Assembly: GCA_003213555.1 (NCBI GenBank) | Contig: QCMS01000003.1 | Location: 33,152-97,151, forward strand | From: Pelagibacteraceae bacterium AG-422-I02 | GTDB lineage: Bacteria > Pseudomonadota > Alphaproteobacteria > Pelagibacterales > Pelagibacteraceae | Direction of reading: 5' to 3' | DNA length: 64,000 nt | In this document: piece by piece, positions 25,881-36,144 of the stretch | How positions within the stretch are numbered: position 1 is the first letter of the stretch | How the letters are laid out: each line of letters starts with the position of its first letter | The notes under the pieces: model-generated | Told to the model about the DNA's origin: nothing | Seen by the model: the letters and a program-made list of their open reading frames with translations, nothing else | Databases searched by the model: none | Translations under genes and position numbers: made by a program

Positions 25881-26620
25881 TTTTTTTTTGCTACAATCAA
25901 AACTGACCAAGCTAATTTTTTAAAAATGTTTATTTTGAATAAAAATTGATCAATTTCTTTTAAAATCTTAAAAATAATTGAAGTTTTTGGTGAGTAGTAT
26001 AGAGGAAAAAAAATTAATGTTAAAAATCCATAATATTTTATATTCATATTAGAAAATTGTTTATTAATTAAATTTAAATCTTGGTTATTTAGTGGGTGTT
26101 CATCTTCAGATCTTGAATTTGGAGTTAGTTTTCTATAAAAATTGATTAAAGGATTTGTGCCTAATGGTTCTATAAACACAAACTGTCCACCCGGTTTTAA
26201 AATTCTATAAATTTCATTTATACATAACTGCATGTTTAAATGATGCAGAATACCTGTTCCGTAAACAATATCAAAAGTCTCATTTTTAAATCTTGTATTT
26301 TCGCAGTCATCAACTGATAACTCTATATTTAAATCTTCTTCAGCAACTAGTTTTTTAGCTTTTTCAATAGATACTTCAGAAATATCTATACCAGATATTT
26401 TTTTTGGATTAAATTTATAAACTTTCTTTAATGAATGACCGATGCCACATCCATAATCTAGAATTGTTAAATCTTTTGTGTTATTTTTTAAAAAATTTAG
26501 AAAATCTTCGCCAGAATTATAAATTGCTTTATAAAAAACATTTTCAAATCTTCCTTTAGAGCTAGATTGTAGTTTATTATGAAAATCTCTTTCTCTGATA
26601 TTTTTTTCTGTGAGAGACAT
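25877..26620 (-). CDS. Class I SAM-dependent methyltransferase, target unknown
   Basis: A 247-residue methyltransferase of the Methyltransf_11 type. Motif I is LTILDYGCGIGHSLKKV (about 50), with acidic motif II GIDISEVSIEKAK, motif post-II FDIVYGTGILHHL and motif III RILKPGGQFVFIEPLG. A C-terminal hydrophobic segment (FLTLIFFPLYY) suggests membrane association or a lipid substrate. It shares 1 bp with pgsA upstream, so phospholipid-related activity is conceivable but unproven. Confidence 0.8.
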   Translation of the reverse strand: MSLTEKNIRERDFHNKLQSSSKGRFENVFYKAIYNSGEDFLNFLKNNTKDLTILDYGCGIGHSLKKVYKFNPKKISGIDISEVSIEKAKKLVAEEDLNIELSVDDCENTRFKNETFDIVYGTGILHHLNMQLCINEIYRILKPGGQFVFIEPLGTNPLINFYRKLTPNSRSEDEHPLNNQDLNLINKQFSNMNIKYYGFLTLIFFPLYYSPKTSIIFKILKEIDQFLFKINIFKKLAWSVLIVAKKN

Positions 26621-27207
26621 TATAAATCTTTAGAGTCTTGATTAATGGCGTGATCTATTCCTTTTCTCACATAATCATAACCAGTATACAAAGTTAAAAA
26701 AGCAGAGAGCCAAAGAAGAATAATTCCTATTGTTTGAGCGTTATAATCTTGAAAATTAATTATTTTATTTCCGCTTTCACCGGTCAAGAGTATGGCAATC
26801 GAGACCATTTGAATAAAAGTTTTTAGTTTGGATAAACTTGTGACCTGCATAGCAATTTGTCCTTTTGCTAAAAACTCTCTTAAACCTGATACTAAAATTT
26901 CTCTTGTAAGAATTATAATTGCAGCAATAACCTCGTAATTCTTTATTGTCCCATTCATAACAAGCAAAATAAGAGCAGCAGACACAAGGATCTTATCTGC
27001 TATAGGATCTAGAAGTTCTCCTAGTTTGGACTCTTCTTTAAACACTCTAGCTAAAAGTCCATCAAGATAATCAGTAAAACTTGCTAAAGCGAAAAGAAAA
27101 AAAGGTATTAAATCACCAAAAAAACCTGGTATAAAAAAAGTTAAAACAAAGATAGGCACAATAATTATGCGACCTATTGTAAGAATATTTGGTATTTTTA
27201 ACTTCAT
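26620..27207 (-). CDS. pgsA: CDP-diacylglycerol--glycerol-3-phosphate 3-phosphatidyltransferase
   Basis: Membrane CDP-alcohol phosphatidyltransferase that commits CDP-DAG to phosphatidylglycerol, the donor for Lgt. The family metal site is spread over FTDYLDGLLARVFKEESKLG and ELLDPIADK, matching D-x2-D-G-x2-A-R...G-x3-D-x3-D. Several transmembrane helices fill 195 residues, consistent with the family. It follows uvrC by 3 bp, an arrangement also common in proteobacteria. Confidence 0.94.
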   Translation of the reverse strand: MKLKIPNILTIGRIIIVPIFVLTFFIPGFFGDLIPFFLFALASFTDYLDGLLARVFKEESKLGELLDPIADKILVSAALILLVMNGTIKNYEVIAAIIILTREILVSGLREFLAKGQIAMQVTSLSKLKTFIQMVSIAILLTGESGNKIINFQDYNAQTIGIILLWLSAFLTLYTGYDYVRKGIDHAINQDSKDL

Positions 27208-27210
27208 AAT

Positions 27211-29049
27211 TTATTCGTGAAAATAATTATATATTTTATTTGCAATACTGTCTTCTATTCCTTCGATGGCTTTTAAATCCTCAAGACTTGCTGATTCAAC
27301 CGCTCTTGCAGAACCAAAATGGTTTAACAAAGCTCTCTTTCTTTGTTTACCAATGCCCTCTATCTGATCTAAAAGAGACTTACTCAAATTTTTCTTTCTC
27401 TTTGCTCTGTGAGCACTAATTGCAAATCTATGTGCTTCATCTCTCAGCCTTTGAATAAAGAATAAAAGCGGATCATTTTTACTTAAAATGAATTCTTTAT
27501 TTTTGTAATAAATTTTTTCCTCACCAGCGTTCCTTTTTTTACCTTTTGCCACTGCTAATATTGGTAAGTCGTGTAAACCAAGTTCATTTAAAACTTCTCT
27601 GCTAACAGAATACTGTCCTTTACCTCCATCAATCAAAATTAAATCTGGAAGCGATAAAGATCCTGATTTCTCTTTCACTGCTTTAGAAAATCTTCTAAAC
27701 AAAACCTCTTTCATCATTCCATAATCATCATTTTTTACTTTCTCATCTTTTATATTGAATTTTCTGTATCTTTTTTTTACAAAACCCTCGTTGCTAAAGC
27801 ATATTAGAGCTCCAACAGAATTAGTTCCTTGAATGTGACTGTTATCGTAAACTTCTATGAGATCTATACTGCTGTTAAGTTGAAATTTAGTGGCGAGTGT
27901 CTCAATTAAATTATTATTTGTATCAGACTGGATGAGTTTTTGTTTTAAAGCTTGTTTTGCGTTCTTTTCTGCAAGTTTTGATATGGATAATTCATTTTTC
28001 GATTTAGCTGTTTTTATTATTATTTGCTTATTTTCTTTTGTAGAGAATGTTTTTTCAAGAAGTTTTTTTTCATTTGCTTCTATATTTGTAAGGATTATCT
28101 CTGGAATAGTTTTATTTTCATAAAATTGAGGTAAAAAAGATGAAAGAATTTCTTCAACCGTATCATCCGTGTCATGTTTTGGGTAAAATGCCTGATTACC
28201 CCAATTTTGTTTAGATCTAAAAAAGAAAACTTGAATACAAGTTTTTCCAGTTTCTTTATAAATACTTATAACATCTGCTTCATTTAAATTTGTTTGGTTT
28301 ATTTTTTGTGAGGTTTGTATTTGAGTTAAGGCTTTAATTCTATCTCGTGCGATAGCTGCTTTCTCGTAATCAAGTTCTTTACTGGCTTTTTCCATCTCTT
28401 TAGATAAGTTTTTTTGAATCCTTCTTGATTTACCTGAAATAAAATCAATCGCATCATTGACAGTAGACAAATAGTCCTTTTCATCAATATGGCCAACACA
28501 AGGACCAGAGCATCTTTTAATTTGATAAAGAATACATGGTCGGTCTCTATTTTTGAAAACTGTATCATCACAAACCCTTAATTGAAAAATCTTTTGAAGA
28601 ATTTTAATTGTCCAATTAGCTGAGCCTATTGATGCAAATGGACCAAAATAATATCCTGTTTTTGATTTTTTTCCTCTTAACTTAGTTAGCTGAGGCCATT
28701 TATCTTTATTACCAATATATATGTATGGAAAAGATTTATCATCTCTTAGTAAAATATTGTAGCGAGGTTTATGTTTTTTAATTAAGTTTGCTTCGAGCAA
28801 TAAAGCTTCACTTTCATTACTTGTAGTAGTTGTTTCCAGATTATGTGTAAGAGATAACATTCTTTCAGTTCTTATAGGCAGGTTTGAGTCTGTAACATAA
28901 CTCTTTAACCTGTTTGGGATATTTTTTGCTTTACCAATATAAAGAATTTCACCTGTTGAGCTTAACATTTTATATACCCCAGGATTTTTTGGAATTAATG
29001 GTATTTTATCTTTAATTACTTTTTTTCCTAGTTCTAAACTATTAATCAT
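27211..29049 (-). CDS. uvrC: Excinuclease ABC subunit UvrC
   Basis: Dual-incision nuclease of nucleotide excision repair. The N-terminal GIY-YIG domain is [20 protein letters not shown] (about 20-39). A Cys-containing region ([19 protein letters not shown]) follows. The UVR helix is [15 protein letters not shown] (about 215). The RNase H-like domain begins with [19 protein letters not shown] and [13 protein letters not shown]. The C-terminal tandem helix-hairpin-helix has [18 protein letters not shown]. Length 612 is full. Its start overlaps folB by 4 bp. Confidence 0.97.
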   Translation of the reverse strand: MINSLELGKKVIKDKIPLIPKNPGVYKMLSSTGEILYIGKAKNIPNRLKSYVTDSNLPIRTERMLSLTHNLETTTTSNESEALLLEANLIKKHKPRYNILLRDDKSFPYIYIGNKDKWPQLTKLRGKKSKTGYYFGPFASIGSANWTIKILQKIFQLRVCDDTVFKNRDRPCILYQIKRCSGPCVGHIDEKDYLSTVNDAIDFISGKSRRIQKNLSKEMEKASKELDYEKAAIARDRIKALTQIQTSQKINQTNLNEADVISIYKETGKTCIQVFFFRSKQNWGNQAFYPKHDTDDTVEEILSSFLPQFYENKTIPEIILTNIEANEKKLLEKTFSTKENKQIIIKTAKSKNELSISKLAEKNAKQALKQKLIQSDTNNNLIETLATKFQLNSSIDLIEVYDNSHIQGTNSVGALICFSNEGFVKKRYRKFNIKDEKVKNDDYGMMKEVLFRRFSKAVKEKSGSLSLPDLILIDGGKGQYSVSREVLNELGLHDLPILAVAKGKKRNAGEEKIYYKNKEFILSKNDPLLFFIQRLRDEAHRFAISAHRAKRKKNLSKSLLDQIEGIGKQRKRALLNHFGSARAVESASLEDLKAIEGIEDSIANKIYNYFHE

Positions 29050-29441
29050 ATTTTAGTCTTTGATACTGCGATACCAACAGATTTGGTTTTTTTTAAGATA
29101 TCTAGCTTTTCTAATTTTAAACTTATTTTTTTTACAAGTTTGTTTTTAAAAATAATATTAAAAATATTTTCTGCTAAATCCTCAAGTAATTCGTGGTGTG
29201 TTGAATTTGCGAGTTTTTCAATTTTTATTACAACCTCTTCATAATTTAAAATTGAATTTAGGTCTTTACTATTTGGAGACACATAAGGATCTGTCAAAAT
29301 TTCAATATTAAATTTTACTCTTTGCTTCTTTTTTTTCTCAAAGTTATGTATTCCAACTAAAATCTTCAAAGTAAGATCTTTGATGATTACTTTTCTTTTG
29401 TATTTAAATTTTTCTCTTTTTTTAAATTTTATTATTTTCAT
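29046..29441 (-). CDS. folB: Dihydroneopterin aldolase family protein
   Basis: Folate-pathway enzyme converting dihydroneopterin to 6-hydroxymethyl-dihydropterin. The family segments are [62 protein letters not shown] and [15 protein letters not shown]. The catalytic Lys region near the end is present by position. Length 131 is normal. It is coupled by 4-bp overlaps to the SDR upstream and uvrC downstream, which suggests a pterin pair inserted in the uvr operon. Confidence 0.85.
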   Translation of the reverse strand: MKIIKFKKREKFKYKRKVIIKDLTLKILVGIHNFEKKKKQRVKFNIEILTDPYVSPNSKDLNSILNYEEVVIKIEKLANSTHHELLEDLAENIFNIIFKNKLVKKISLKLEKLDILKKTKSVGIAVSKTKI

Positions 29442-30193
29442 TCTTTTGTATTAATTATATCAGGTGTTTGCCATGCCAGTCTTTGCCCACCATCAATATT
29501 AATTATTTCTCCAGTTATGCTTTTACTTTCAATAAGAAATTTTACACCATTACAGATATTTTCTAAATCTACTTTTTTTCTTAATATTATTGACTTCCAC
29601 TGTTTCTTAAAATGTTTCTCAGATTGTCTTTTATTTTTTAAAGTAGGACCAGGTGAGATACCATTCACTCTAATATTGGGAGCTAGTTTCATAGCTGAGG
29701 TTTTTGTTAAAACCGCTAAGGAAGATTTACTTAAAGTATATGAGAAAAAAAAGGGGGTTAATTTTTCAACTCTTTGATCAATAATATTGATAATGCATCC
29801 CTCTTTATCTCTTACAAACTTATGAAAGTTTTTAGTTAAAATTGCAGGCGCTTTTAAATTAATATTAATATGTTTAGTGAAAGATTTTTCAGAGAAATTT
29901 TCAAGATTATCGTTTTCAAAAACAGAGGCATTATTAATCAAACAATCTAAACCTTTCATCTTCGTATACGCATTCTTAATCAAACTATTAGTTTGCTTAA
30001 AGTTATTTAAATCTGCCTTTAATAAATAAGTTTCGGCGCCAAGTTTCTCTAGTTCTTTTTTTAATTTTAAGGCACTACTTTTAGAACGATTGAAATGAAC
30101 AACAATTTTTGTATCAAAACTTACTAGGTTTTTTGCGATAGCAGCGCCTATTCTTGTAGCTCCACCGGTTATAATTATTTTTTTGGCTTCCAT
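29438..30193 (-). CDS. SDR-family oxidoreductase, probable pterin reductase (FolM/PTR1-like)
   Basis: Short-chain dehydrogenase of 251 residues. The NADPH loop is [17 protein letters not shown] and the HFNRSKS stretch after strand 2 fits NADP preference. NNASVFE follows, and the catalytic Tyr-x3-Lys is [10 protein letters not shown]. The INGISPGPT block then follows. TGGATRIG and the HFNRS motif resemble pteridine reductases (PTR1 TGAAKRLG; FolM). Direct coupling to folB supports reduction of a dihydropterin or dihydrofolate. Function is inferred from context. Confidence 0.72.
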   Translation of the reverse strand: MEAKKIIITGGATRIGAAIAKNLVSFDTKIVVHFNRSKSSALKLKKELEKLGAETYLLKADLNNFKQTNSLIKNAYTKMKGLDCLINNASVFENDNLENFSEKSFTKHININLKAPAILTKNFHKFVRDKEGCIINIIDQRVEKLTPFFFSYTLSKSSLAVLTKTSAMKLAPNIRVNGISPGPTLKNKRQSEKHFKKQWKSIILRKKVDLENICNGVKFLIESKSITGEIINIDGGQRLAWQTPDIINTKE

Positions 30194-32346
30194 TTTTTAA
30201 TTGCTTTTTTAGGTTTAGTACCTGGCATGCCCATCGTTGATCTCCCTTTTGGGTAAACCCTACTTTTCAAATTATATTGAGAAATTTTTGGATTTAAAGT
30301 TATTTCAAGCTCACTTGCTTCCAACTTTCTCATTTCATCTCTTAATTTTGCGGCTTCCTCAAACTCTAGGTTAGAAGCAGCTTCTTTCATTTTTCTATTT
30401 AATGCTTTTAGATGTTTTTTTAAGTTTCCACCTACATTTGAACCTTCGCTAATTTTTACGTAATCTTTTTCGTAAACAGACTCTAAAATATCGCTTATTT
30501 CTTTTTTGACAGACTCTGCAGTTATTCCATTTTTTTTATTATATTCTAATTGTTTATTTCTTCTTCTCTCTGTTTCCTTTATTGCTTTATCAATACTTTT
30601 TGTGACTTTATCAGCATATAAAATTACTTTACCGTCTATATTTCGAGCTGCTCTTCCAATAGTTTGTATTAAAGAAGTTTCTGATCTTAAAAAACCTTCT
30701 TTATCAGCATCTAATATTGCCACTAAAGCGCATTCAGGAATATCTAATCCTTCTCGCAATAAGTTTATACCGACAAGAATATCAAATACTCCCATTCTTA
30801 GATCTCTAATAATTTCAATTCTTTCGAGAGTATCAATATCAGAGTGCATGTATCTTACTTTAAGGCCATTTTCGTGAAGGTATTCAGTAAGATCCTCTGC
30901 CATCTTTTTAGTAAGTGTTGTGGCAAGAACTCTGTAACCTTTTTTTACAATTTCTTTTGCTTCATGCATAAGATCATCAACTTGAGTTTTGGCTGGTCTT
31001 ATTTCTACTGGTGGATCTATTAAACCTGTTGGTCTAATAATTTGGTCAATGTGCTTATTGCTAGTTTGTTTTAGTTCCCATGGACCCGGAGTTGCAGACA
31101 CGAATACAGTTTGTGTTCTCATTAAATCCCACTCTTCAAACTTTAAAGGTCTATTATCCATGCAAGATGGAAGTCTAAATCCATACTCAGCTAATGTGCT
31201 TTTCCTGGTTCGGTCTCCTTTATACATCCCATTTAATTGAGGGACAGTTACATGACTTTCATCCACGAATATAATTGCATTATCTGGAAAATACTCAAAC
31301 AAAGTAGGCGGAGGTTCTCCAGCTTTTCTTCCAGACAAAAATCTTGAATAATTTTCGATACCTGCACAAGTTCCAGTCGCTTCAATCATTTCTAAATCAA
31401 ATTTAGTTCTCTCCCTTAGTCGCTGTTCTTCTAAAAGTTTATTATTTTCTCTGTGTTTTTTTAATGTTTCAGCTAATTCAGATTTTATTTGTCTTATGGC
31501 TTGTTCGATAGTTGGTTTAGGAGTTATGTAGTGGCTATTAGCGTAAATTTTTATAATAGAGTAATCATTAGTTTTATCACCAGTAAGTGGATCAAATTCT
31601 TCGATTTTTTCTAATTTATTTAAATTAAAACTTATTCTCCAAGCTCTATCCTCCAAATGCGATGGGAAGATTTCTAAATTTTCTCCCCTTACCCTAAAAG
31701 TTCCTCTAAAAAAATTTTGATCATTTCTTTTGTACTGTAAATTTATAAAAGCTCTAATTAAATCATCTCGTTCATACTCATAATTCTTTTTTAAAGTAAT
31801 TGTCATTTTTGAGTACGCCTCAACAGAACCTAAACCATAAATGCATGATACACTCGCAACAATAATTACATCGTCTCTTTCCAACAAAGATCTTGTTGCC
31901 GAGTGTCTCATACGATCAATTTGCTCATTTATTGAAGCTTCTTTTTCTATATAAGTATCAGATCTAGGAACGTATGCTTCTGGAGTGTAGTAATCGTAAT
32001 ATGACACAAAATATTCTACAGCATTATTTGGAAAAAAACTTTTAAACTCTCCGTACAATTGAGCAGCCAAAGTTTTATTTGGCGCTAGAATTAGTGCTGG
32101 CCTATTAGCCTTTTCGATAACTTTTGCCATTGTAAAAGTTTTACCCGATCCAGTAACCCCCAAAAGTACTTGTTCTTGTTTGTTATCTTTTAAGTTTTTT
32201 AATATTTGCTTTATTGCCTCTGGCTGGTCACCGCTAGGTTGAAAATCACTTTTGATTTTAAAGTTAATACCTCCCTCTAACTTCTTAATTTTTTTTGAGT
32301 TATTAACTTCTAGATCAGCTAATTTTTCTTGATAAGTATTTTGCAT
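30175..32346 (-). CDS. uvrB: Excinuclease ABC subunit UvrB
   Basis: DNA-damage verification helicase of nucleotide excision repair. Walker A is [16 protein letters not shown]. The beta-hairpin region is [20 protein letters not shown]. Walker B is [13 protein letters not shown], and helicase motifs V and VI are [13 protein letters not shown] and [11 protein letters not shown]-terminal UVR motif ([18 protein letters not shown]) contacts UvrC. Full length at 723 residues. It is first of uvrB-SDR-folB-uvrC; 38 bp separate it from divergent aspC. Confidence 0.98.
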   Translation of the reverse strand: MQNTYQEKLADLEVNNSKKIKKLEGGINFKIKSDFQPSGDQPEAIKQILKNLKDNKQEQVLLGVTGSGKTFTMAKVIEKANRPALILAPNKTLAAQLYGEFKSFFPNNAVEYFVSYYDYYTPEAYVPRSDTYIEKEASINEQIDRMRHSATRSLLERDDVIIVASVSCIYGLGSVEAYSKMTITLKKNYEYERDDLIRAFINLQYKRNDQNFFRGTFRVRGENLEIFPSHLEDRAWRISFNLNKLEKIEEFDPLTGDKTNDYSIIKIYANSHYITPKPTIEQAIRQIKSELAETLKKHRENNKLLEEQRLRERTKFDLEMIEATGTCAGIENYSRFLSGRKAGEPPPTLFEYFPDNAIIFVDESHVTVPQLNGMYKGDRTRKSTLAEYGFRLPSCMDNRPLKFEEWDLMRTQTVFVSATPGPWELKQTSNKHIDQIIRPTGLIDPPVEIRPAKTQVDDLMHEAKEIVKKGYRVLATTLTKKMAEDLTEYLHENGLKVRYMHSDIDTLERIEIIRDLRMGVFDILVGINLLREGLDIPECALVAILDADKEGFLRSETSLIQTIGRAARNIDGKVILYADKVTKSIDKAIKETERRRNKQLEYNKKNGITAESVKKEISDILESVYEKDYVKISEGSNVGGNLKKHLKALNRKMKEAASNLEFEEAAKLRDEMRKLEASELEITLNPKISQYNLKSRVYPKGRSTMGMPGTKPKKAIKKWKPKK

Positions 32347-32384
32347 TTTGTGTTAATAATAAATTAATTATATTATAAATTTCA

Positions 32385-33572
32385 ATGAGCATAGTTTCCA
32401 ATAGTTTAAAACGTATAAAACCGTCGCCTACAATAGCAGTTACCTCAAAAGCTAGAGAAATGAGAGCTGCTGGAAAGGACGTTATAGGTTTAGGGGCTGG
32501 AGAGCCTGATTTTGATACTCCAGATAATATTAAAGAAGCAGCAATAGAAGCAATTAGAAAAGGCGATACAAAATATACTGCAGTGGATGGAACCCCAGCA
32601 TTAAAAAAGGCTATCCAAGCAAAATTTTCTAGAGAAAATGATTTATCATATGAGCTTGATCAAATCTCAGTTGGAACTGGTGGAAAGCAAGTTTTATATA
32701 ACGCTTTTATGGCAACCATAAACAAAGGTGACGAAGTAATTATTCCAGCTCCTTATTGGGTTTCTTATCCTGACATTGTTTTGTTAGCCGGGGGAAAACC
32801 CAAAATAATTAAATGTGATGAAAAAAATAATTTTAAATTAACACCAGAAAAATTAAAAAAGGCAGTTTCAAAGAAAACAAAGTGGATAATTATAAACTCT
32901 CCATCTAACCCTACAGGCTCTGGCTACACCAAAGATGAGATAATAGCTTTATCAAAGATTTTAATAAAATATAAAAATTTATATATTTTAAGCGATGATA
33001 TTTATGAACATATTACTTATGACGGATTTAAATTTTTTACAATTGCCCAAATTGAAAAATTAAAAAGCAGAACTTTAACCATGAATGGAGTGAGTAAATC
33101 TTATTCAATGACTGGCTGGAGGATAGGTTATGCTGCAGGCCCAAAAGAAATTATTAAAGCGATGGCTAAAATCCAATCTCAATCTACTAGTAATCCCACA
33201 TCTATAAGTCAAGCAGCTGCAGTAGAAGCTTTGAACGGAACACAAGACTTTATTTTAGAGAGATCAAATTCTTTTAAAGAAAGAAGAAATTTTGTTGTTG
33301 ATAGTTTAAATAACATAAAAGGTATAAGCTGTTTAAGTCCTGAAGGAGCTTTTTACGTTTTTCCTAATTGCAAAAAATTACTTAACAACAAAACTAAACT
33401 AAAAACTGACAAAGACTTTGTAGAAAAGTTGTTGGAAAAAGCCGAGGTAGCTGTAGTTCAAGGCTCTGCTTTTGGTTTAGAAGGTTACTTTAGAATATCT
33501 TACGCCACATCAATGGATAATTTAAAAAAAGCAATGGAAAGAATTAAATCTTTTTGTAATAGCCTTAATTAG
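32385..33572 (+). CDS. aspC: Aspartate/aromatic aminotransferase (fold type I, AspC-like)
   Basis: PLP-dependent class I aminotransferase of the I-gamma (aspartate/prephenate) group. It has LGAGEPDFDTPDNIKEAA, the YTAVDGTPALKKAI block, the INSPSNPTGSGY motif, and the PLP-binding Lys in NGVSKSYSMTGWRIGYAAGP. A C-terminal Arg in GYFRISYATS binds the substrate carboxylate. Length 395 is typical. The exact substrate range (Asp, aromatic or arogenate) cannot be told. Its stop overlaps trxB by 8 bp. Confidence 0.93.
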   Translation: MSIVSNSLKRIKPSPTIAVTSKAREMRAAGKDVIGLGAGEPDFDTPDNIKEAAIEAIRKGDTKYTAVDGTPALKKAIQAKFSRENDLSYELDQISVGTGGKQVLYNAFMATINKGDEVIIPAPYWVSYPDIVLLAGGKPKIIKCDEKNNFKLTPEKLKKAVSKKTKWIIINSPSNPTGSGYTKDEIIALSKILIKYKNLYILSDDIYEHITYDGFKFFTIAQIEKLKSRTLTMNGVSKSYSMTGWRIGYAAGPKEIIKAMAKIQSQSTSNPTSISQAAAVEALNGTQDFILERSNSFKERRNFVVDSLNNIKGISCLSPEGAFYVFPNCKKLLNNKTKLKTDKDFVEKLLEKAEVAVVQGSAFGLEGYFRISYATSMDNLKKAMERIKSFCNSLN

Positions 33573-34515
33573 ACTCAGATAAATATTTTTCAGCCTCAAG
33601 TGCAGACATACAGCCCATACCAGCAGCTGTAACAGCTTGTCTGAAAATTTTGTCTTTTACATCACCCGCCGCAAATACTCCTGGAATATTTGTAGCCGTT
33701 GAATCCGGTTGAGTTATAAGGTATCCTTCTTTATCCATTTTTAATTGATCTTTGAATAAAGATGTTGCTGGATCATGACCTATTGCAATAAATAAACCGT
33801 CAACTTTAAGATCTTTAACTTTATTATCTTTAACATTTTTAATTTTTAATGCATTCACAGTTTTAGGCTCTTTTGTACCTAATACGTCTTCAACAACACT
33901 GTCCCAAATAATTTCTATTTTTTTATTTGCTTTTAATTTTGCTTGAAGCATTTTTTCTGCTCTTAATTCATTTCTTCTATGAATTAGGTAAACTTTTGAA
34001 GCAAACTTAGTTAGAAACATTGCTTCTTCCACAGCTGCGTTTCCTCCGCCAACTACAGCTACCTCTTTTTCTTTGAAGAAAAATCCGTCGCACGTAGCGC
34101 AAGCTGAAACTCCGAAACCTCTGAATTCTTGCTCAGACTTCAAATTTAACCATCTAGCTTGTGCGCCTGTTGAAATTATGAAACTATCTGCAGTATAAAT
34201 TTGTCCGCTATCACCAGTTGCTGTAAAAGGTTTTTTCGTTAAATCAACTTTACTTATGTGATCTTGTATCATTTCTGTTCCAACAGCTTCCGCTTGGCCT
34301 TTCATTTCGTCCATCAGCCACGGTCCCTGAATCACTTTTGCATACCCAGGGTAATTCTCAACATCAGTTGTGGTAGTCAATTGCCCTCCAGGTTGAGAAC
34401 CATGAACAAGTATTGGTTTAAGCATGGCTCTGGCCGCGTAAATAGCCGCTGTATAACCAGCAGGACCAGATCCAAGAATTAACACTTTTGTATGTTTTGG
34501 TGATTTATTATTCAT
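33565..34515 (-). CDS. trxB: Thioredoxin-disulfide reductase
   Basis: NADPH:thioredoxin reductase of the cytosolic thiol system. The FAD motif is VLILGSGPAGYTAAIYAARA. The redox centre is CATC in GVSACATCDGFFFKEKEV, the NADPH motif is VAVVGGGNAAVEEAMFL, and the C-terminal FAD segment is VFAAGDVKDKIFRQAVTAAG. I choose the ATG at 34515 (MNNKSPKHTKV). The track start at 34557 adds a hydrophobic leader that would lie in the divergent gene and is foreign to this cytosolic family. Start is 23 bp from the ELM1 gene. Confidence 0.97.
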   Translation of the reverse strand: MNNKSPKHTKVLILGSGPAGYTAAIYAARAMLKPILVHGSQPGGQLTTTTDVENYPGYAKVIQGPWLMDEMKGQAEAVGTEMIQDHISKVDLTKKPFTATGDSGQIYTADSFIISTGAQARWLNLKSEQEFRGFGVSACATCDGFFFKEKEVAVVGGGNAAVEEAMFLTKFASKVYLIHRRNELRAEKMLQAKLKANKKIEIIWDSVVEDVLGTKEPKTVNALKIKNVKDNKVKDLKVDGLFIAIGHDPATSLFKDQLKMDKEGYLITQPDSTATNIPGVFAAGDVKDKIFRQAVTAAGMGCMSALEAEKYLSESN

Positions 34516-34538
34516 TATGTAAAGGTATATAATAACTA

Positions 34539-35492
34539 ATGTTAGAATTAAAAGCACTTCTTTTAACGCAAGGTATGCACGGTATGGTTAGTCAGGTAGA
34601 GGGATTAGCTAAAGCTTTAGGCCTAAGTTATAAACACCAAAAAATTGAATTAAAATCTTTTTGGAATATGATACCGCCAAAAATCAGTCCGATCTCAGAA
34701 AATTTGGTAAAAAATAAATTCGTATGTGATTGTAAAATCATTATATCGTGTGGAAGAAAAAGTGTAATACCATCAATAGCATTAAAAAAAAGACTCGGAA
34801 ATGAAATTTTTAATATCCATATCCAAGATCCAAAAATATCGTTCAAACATTTTGATCTTATAGTGAGCCCGGAGCACGACAATCTAAAAGGTGAAAACAT
34901 AATTAATACTACTGGAGCTATTCATTATTTAACCAAAAAAGAAATCATGGATAACTCTCAATATTTAGCAATTGAAAAGGATAAGAGAAGGGAACTAGTT
35001 GCCTTTATTATTGGTGGACCAAATAAATATTACAAATATTCTGAAAAACAAATTCATGAACTTTTCAACAAAGTAAAAACCTTGTTCACCCCAGATAAAT
35101 TTAAGATAATTGTCATTCCTTCTTATCGAACACCTGAAAATATTTTAAAAATAGCATTTAACACTTTTAATGTTGATCATCATGTTGTAAAAACAATAGA
35201 TAAAAAAGCTTATCTTTCTGCATTAGCAATTTCTAATTATATTGTTGTTACATGCGACTCTACGTCAATGATTTCAGAGGCAGCTATCACTGGAAAACCA
35301 GTTTACATTGCAATGATGAAGTCCTTCAAACCAACAGGAAGGTTTAAAAAATTTTATTCACAATTAAGTAATTTAGGTATAACAAGAGAACTAGGAAATA
35401 GTGTTGAAAGTTGGGGTTACAATAAATTAAACGAAGTAGGTAGAATAGCACCAATTATAAAAGCAAGTATGAAAAAAAATGGAATTATTTAA
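34539..35492 (+). CDS. ELM1/GtrOC1-family protein (DUF1022), putative nucleoside-diphosphosugar-like fold
   Basis: A 317-residue DUF1022 protein related to the plant mitochondrial fission factor ELM1. Family features are LLTQGMHGMVSQVEGLAKALG at the start, IISCGRKSVIPSIALKK, the DPKISFKHFDLIVSPEHD block, VAFIIGGPNKYYKYS and VVTCDSTSMISEAAITGKPV near the end. The last block resembles a GT-B nucleotide-binding site. No biochemical role is known to me for bacterial members. It overlaps the 2OG oxygenase by 14 bp, so the two may work together. Confidence 0.82.
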   Translation: MLELKALLLTQGMHGMVSQVEGLAKALGLSYKHQKIELKSFWNMIPPKISPISENLVKNKFVCDCKIIISCGRKSVIPSIALKKRLGNEIFNIHIQDPKISFKHFDLIVSPEHDNLKGENIINTTGAIHYLTKKEIMDNSQYLAIEKDKRRELVAFIIGGPNKYYKYSEKQIHELFNKVKTLFTPDKFKIIVIPSYRTPENILKIAFNTFNVDHHVVKTIDKKAYLSALAISNYIVVTCDSTSMISEAAITGKPVYIAMMKSFKPTGRFKKFYSQLSNLGITRELGNSVESWGYNKLNEVGRIAPIIKASMKKNGII

Positions 35493-36144
35493 GTCACTAG
35501 AAACAAGAACTAAAATATTTAGTGTTCCTTTCAAACACTTTGAAATCAATGAACCATTGACACAAAGTGCAATTGATGAAATTTCTAATGCTGAAATAGC
35601 TGACCCTAGAAAACAAAATTTAAATTATGACGGAACAAGAGCACTTGACGGTGGAGAGGGAGCTTTCAGAGCAGGAATTAAAGATGGCGGTAAGGCAAAA
35701 AAACTTAGATGTTATGTTACTAAAGAAAACTCTAATCAATTTCCTAATTTAAAAAAGTTTATTGAAGAATTGAGATCGCCAAAAGTTTACAAAAAAATTG
35801 GATCATTAATTGGAAAAGATTTAAGAAATTCATATGTGAGACTAGAGGTAATTTGTGACCGAGAAGGTTTTTGGCTGAAACCTCACTGTGATATTGAGGA
35901 AAAATTAATGTCTTCAATAGTATTTATTAATCTACATAACGAGTCTGAAAATCTAGGAACAGATTTTTATGATGCGAAACTAAATAAAGTCAAAACAGTT
36001 CCTTACAAGCATAATTATGGATACTTTTTTACTAGTGGGCCAAATACTTGGCATGGTATGGAAAAAAAAGAGATTAAAAAAGAGAGAAGGTGCATTCAAA
36101 TAAACTACGTAACTTTTGAAACTGATTGGAAAGTAAAAAGTTAA
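35479..36144 (+). CDS. 2-oxoglutarate/Fe(II)-dependent oxygenase superfamily protein
   Basis: A 221-residue double-stranded beta-helix oxygenase candidate. The iron-binding HxD is seen in [19 protein letters not shown]. The distal His is in [15 protein letters not shown], and the following Arg ([11 protein letters not shown]) would bind 2-oxoglutarate. The spacing fits the 2OG-Fe(II) oxygenase family. The substrate is unknown. The N-terminal part has no recognised domain. The gene is translationally coupled to the ELM1-like gene and its TTAA overlaps the carB stop. Confidence 0.78.
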   Translation: MELFKSLETRTKIFSVPFKHFEINEPLTQSAIDEISNAEIADPRKQNLNYDGTRALDGGEGAFRAGIKDGGKAKKLRCYVTKENSNQFPNLKKFIEELRSPKVYKKIGSLIGKDLRNSYVRLEVICDREGFWLKPHCDIEEKLMSSIVFINLHNESENLGTDFYDAKLNKVKTVPYKHNYGYFFTSGPNTWHGMEKKEIKKERRCIQINYVTFETDWKVKS

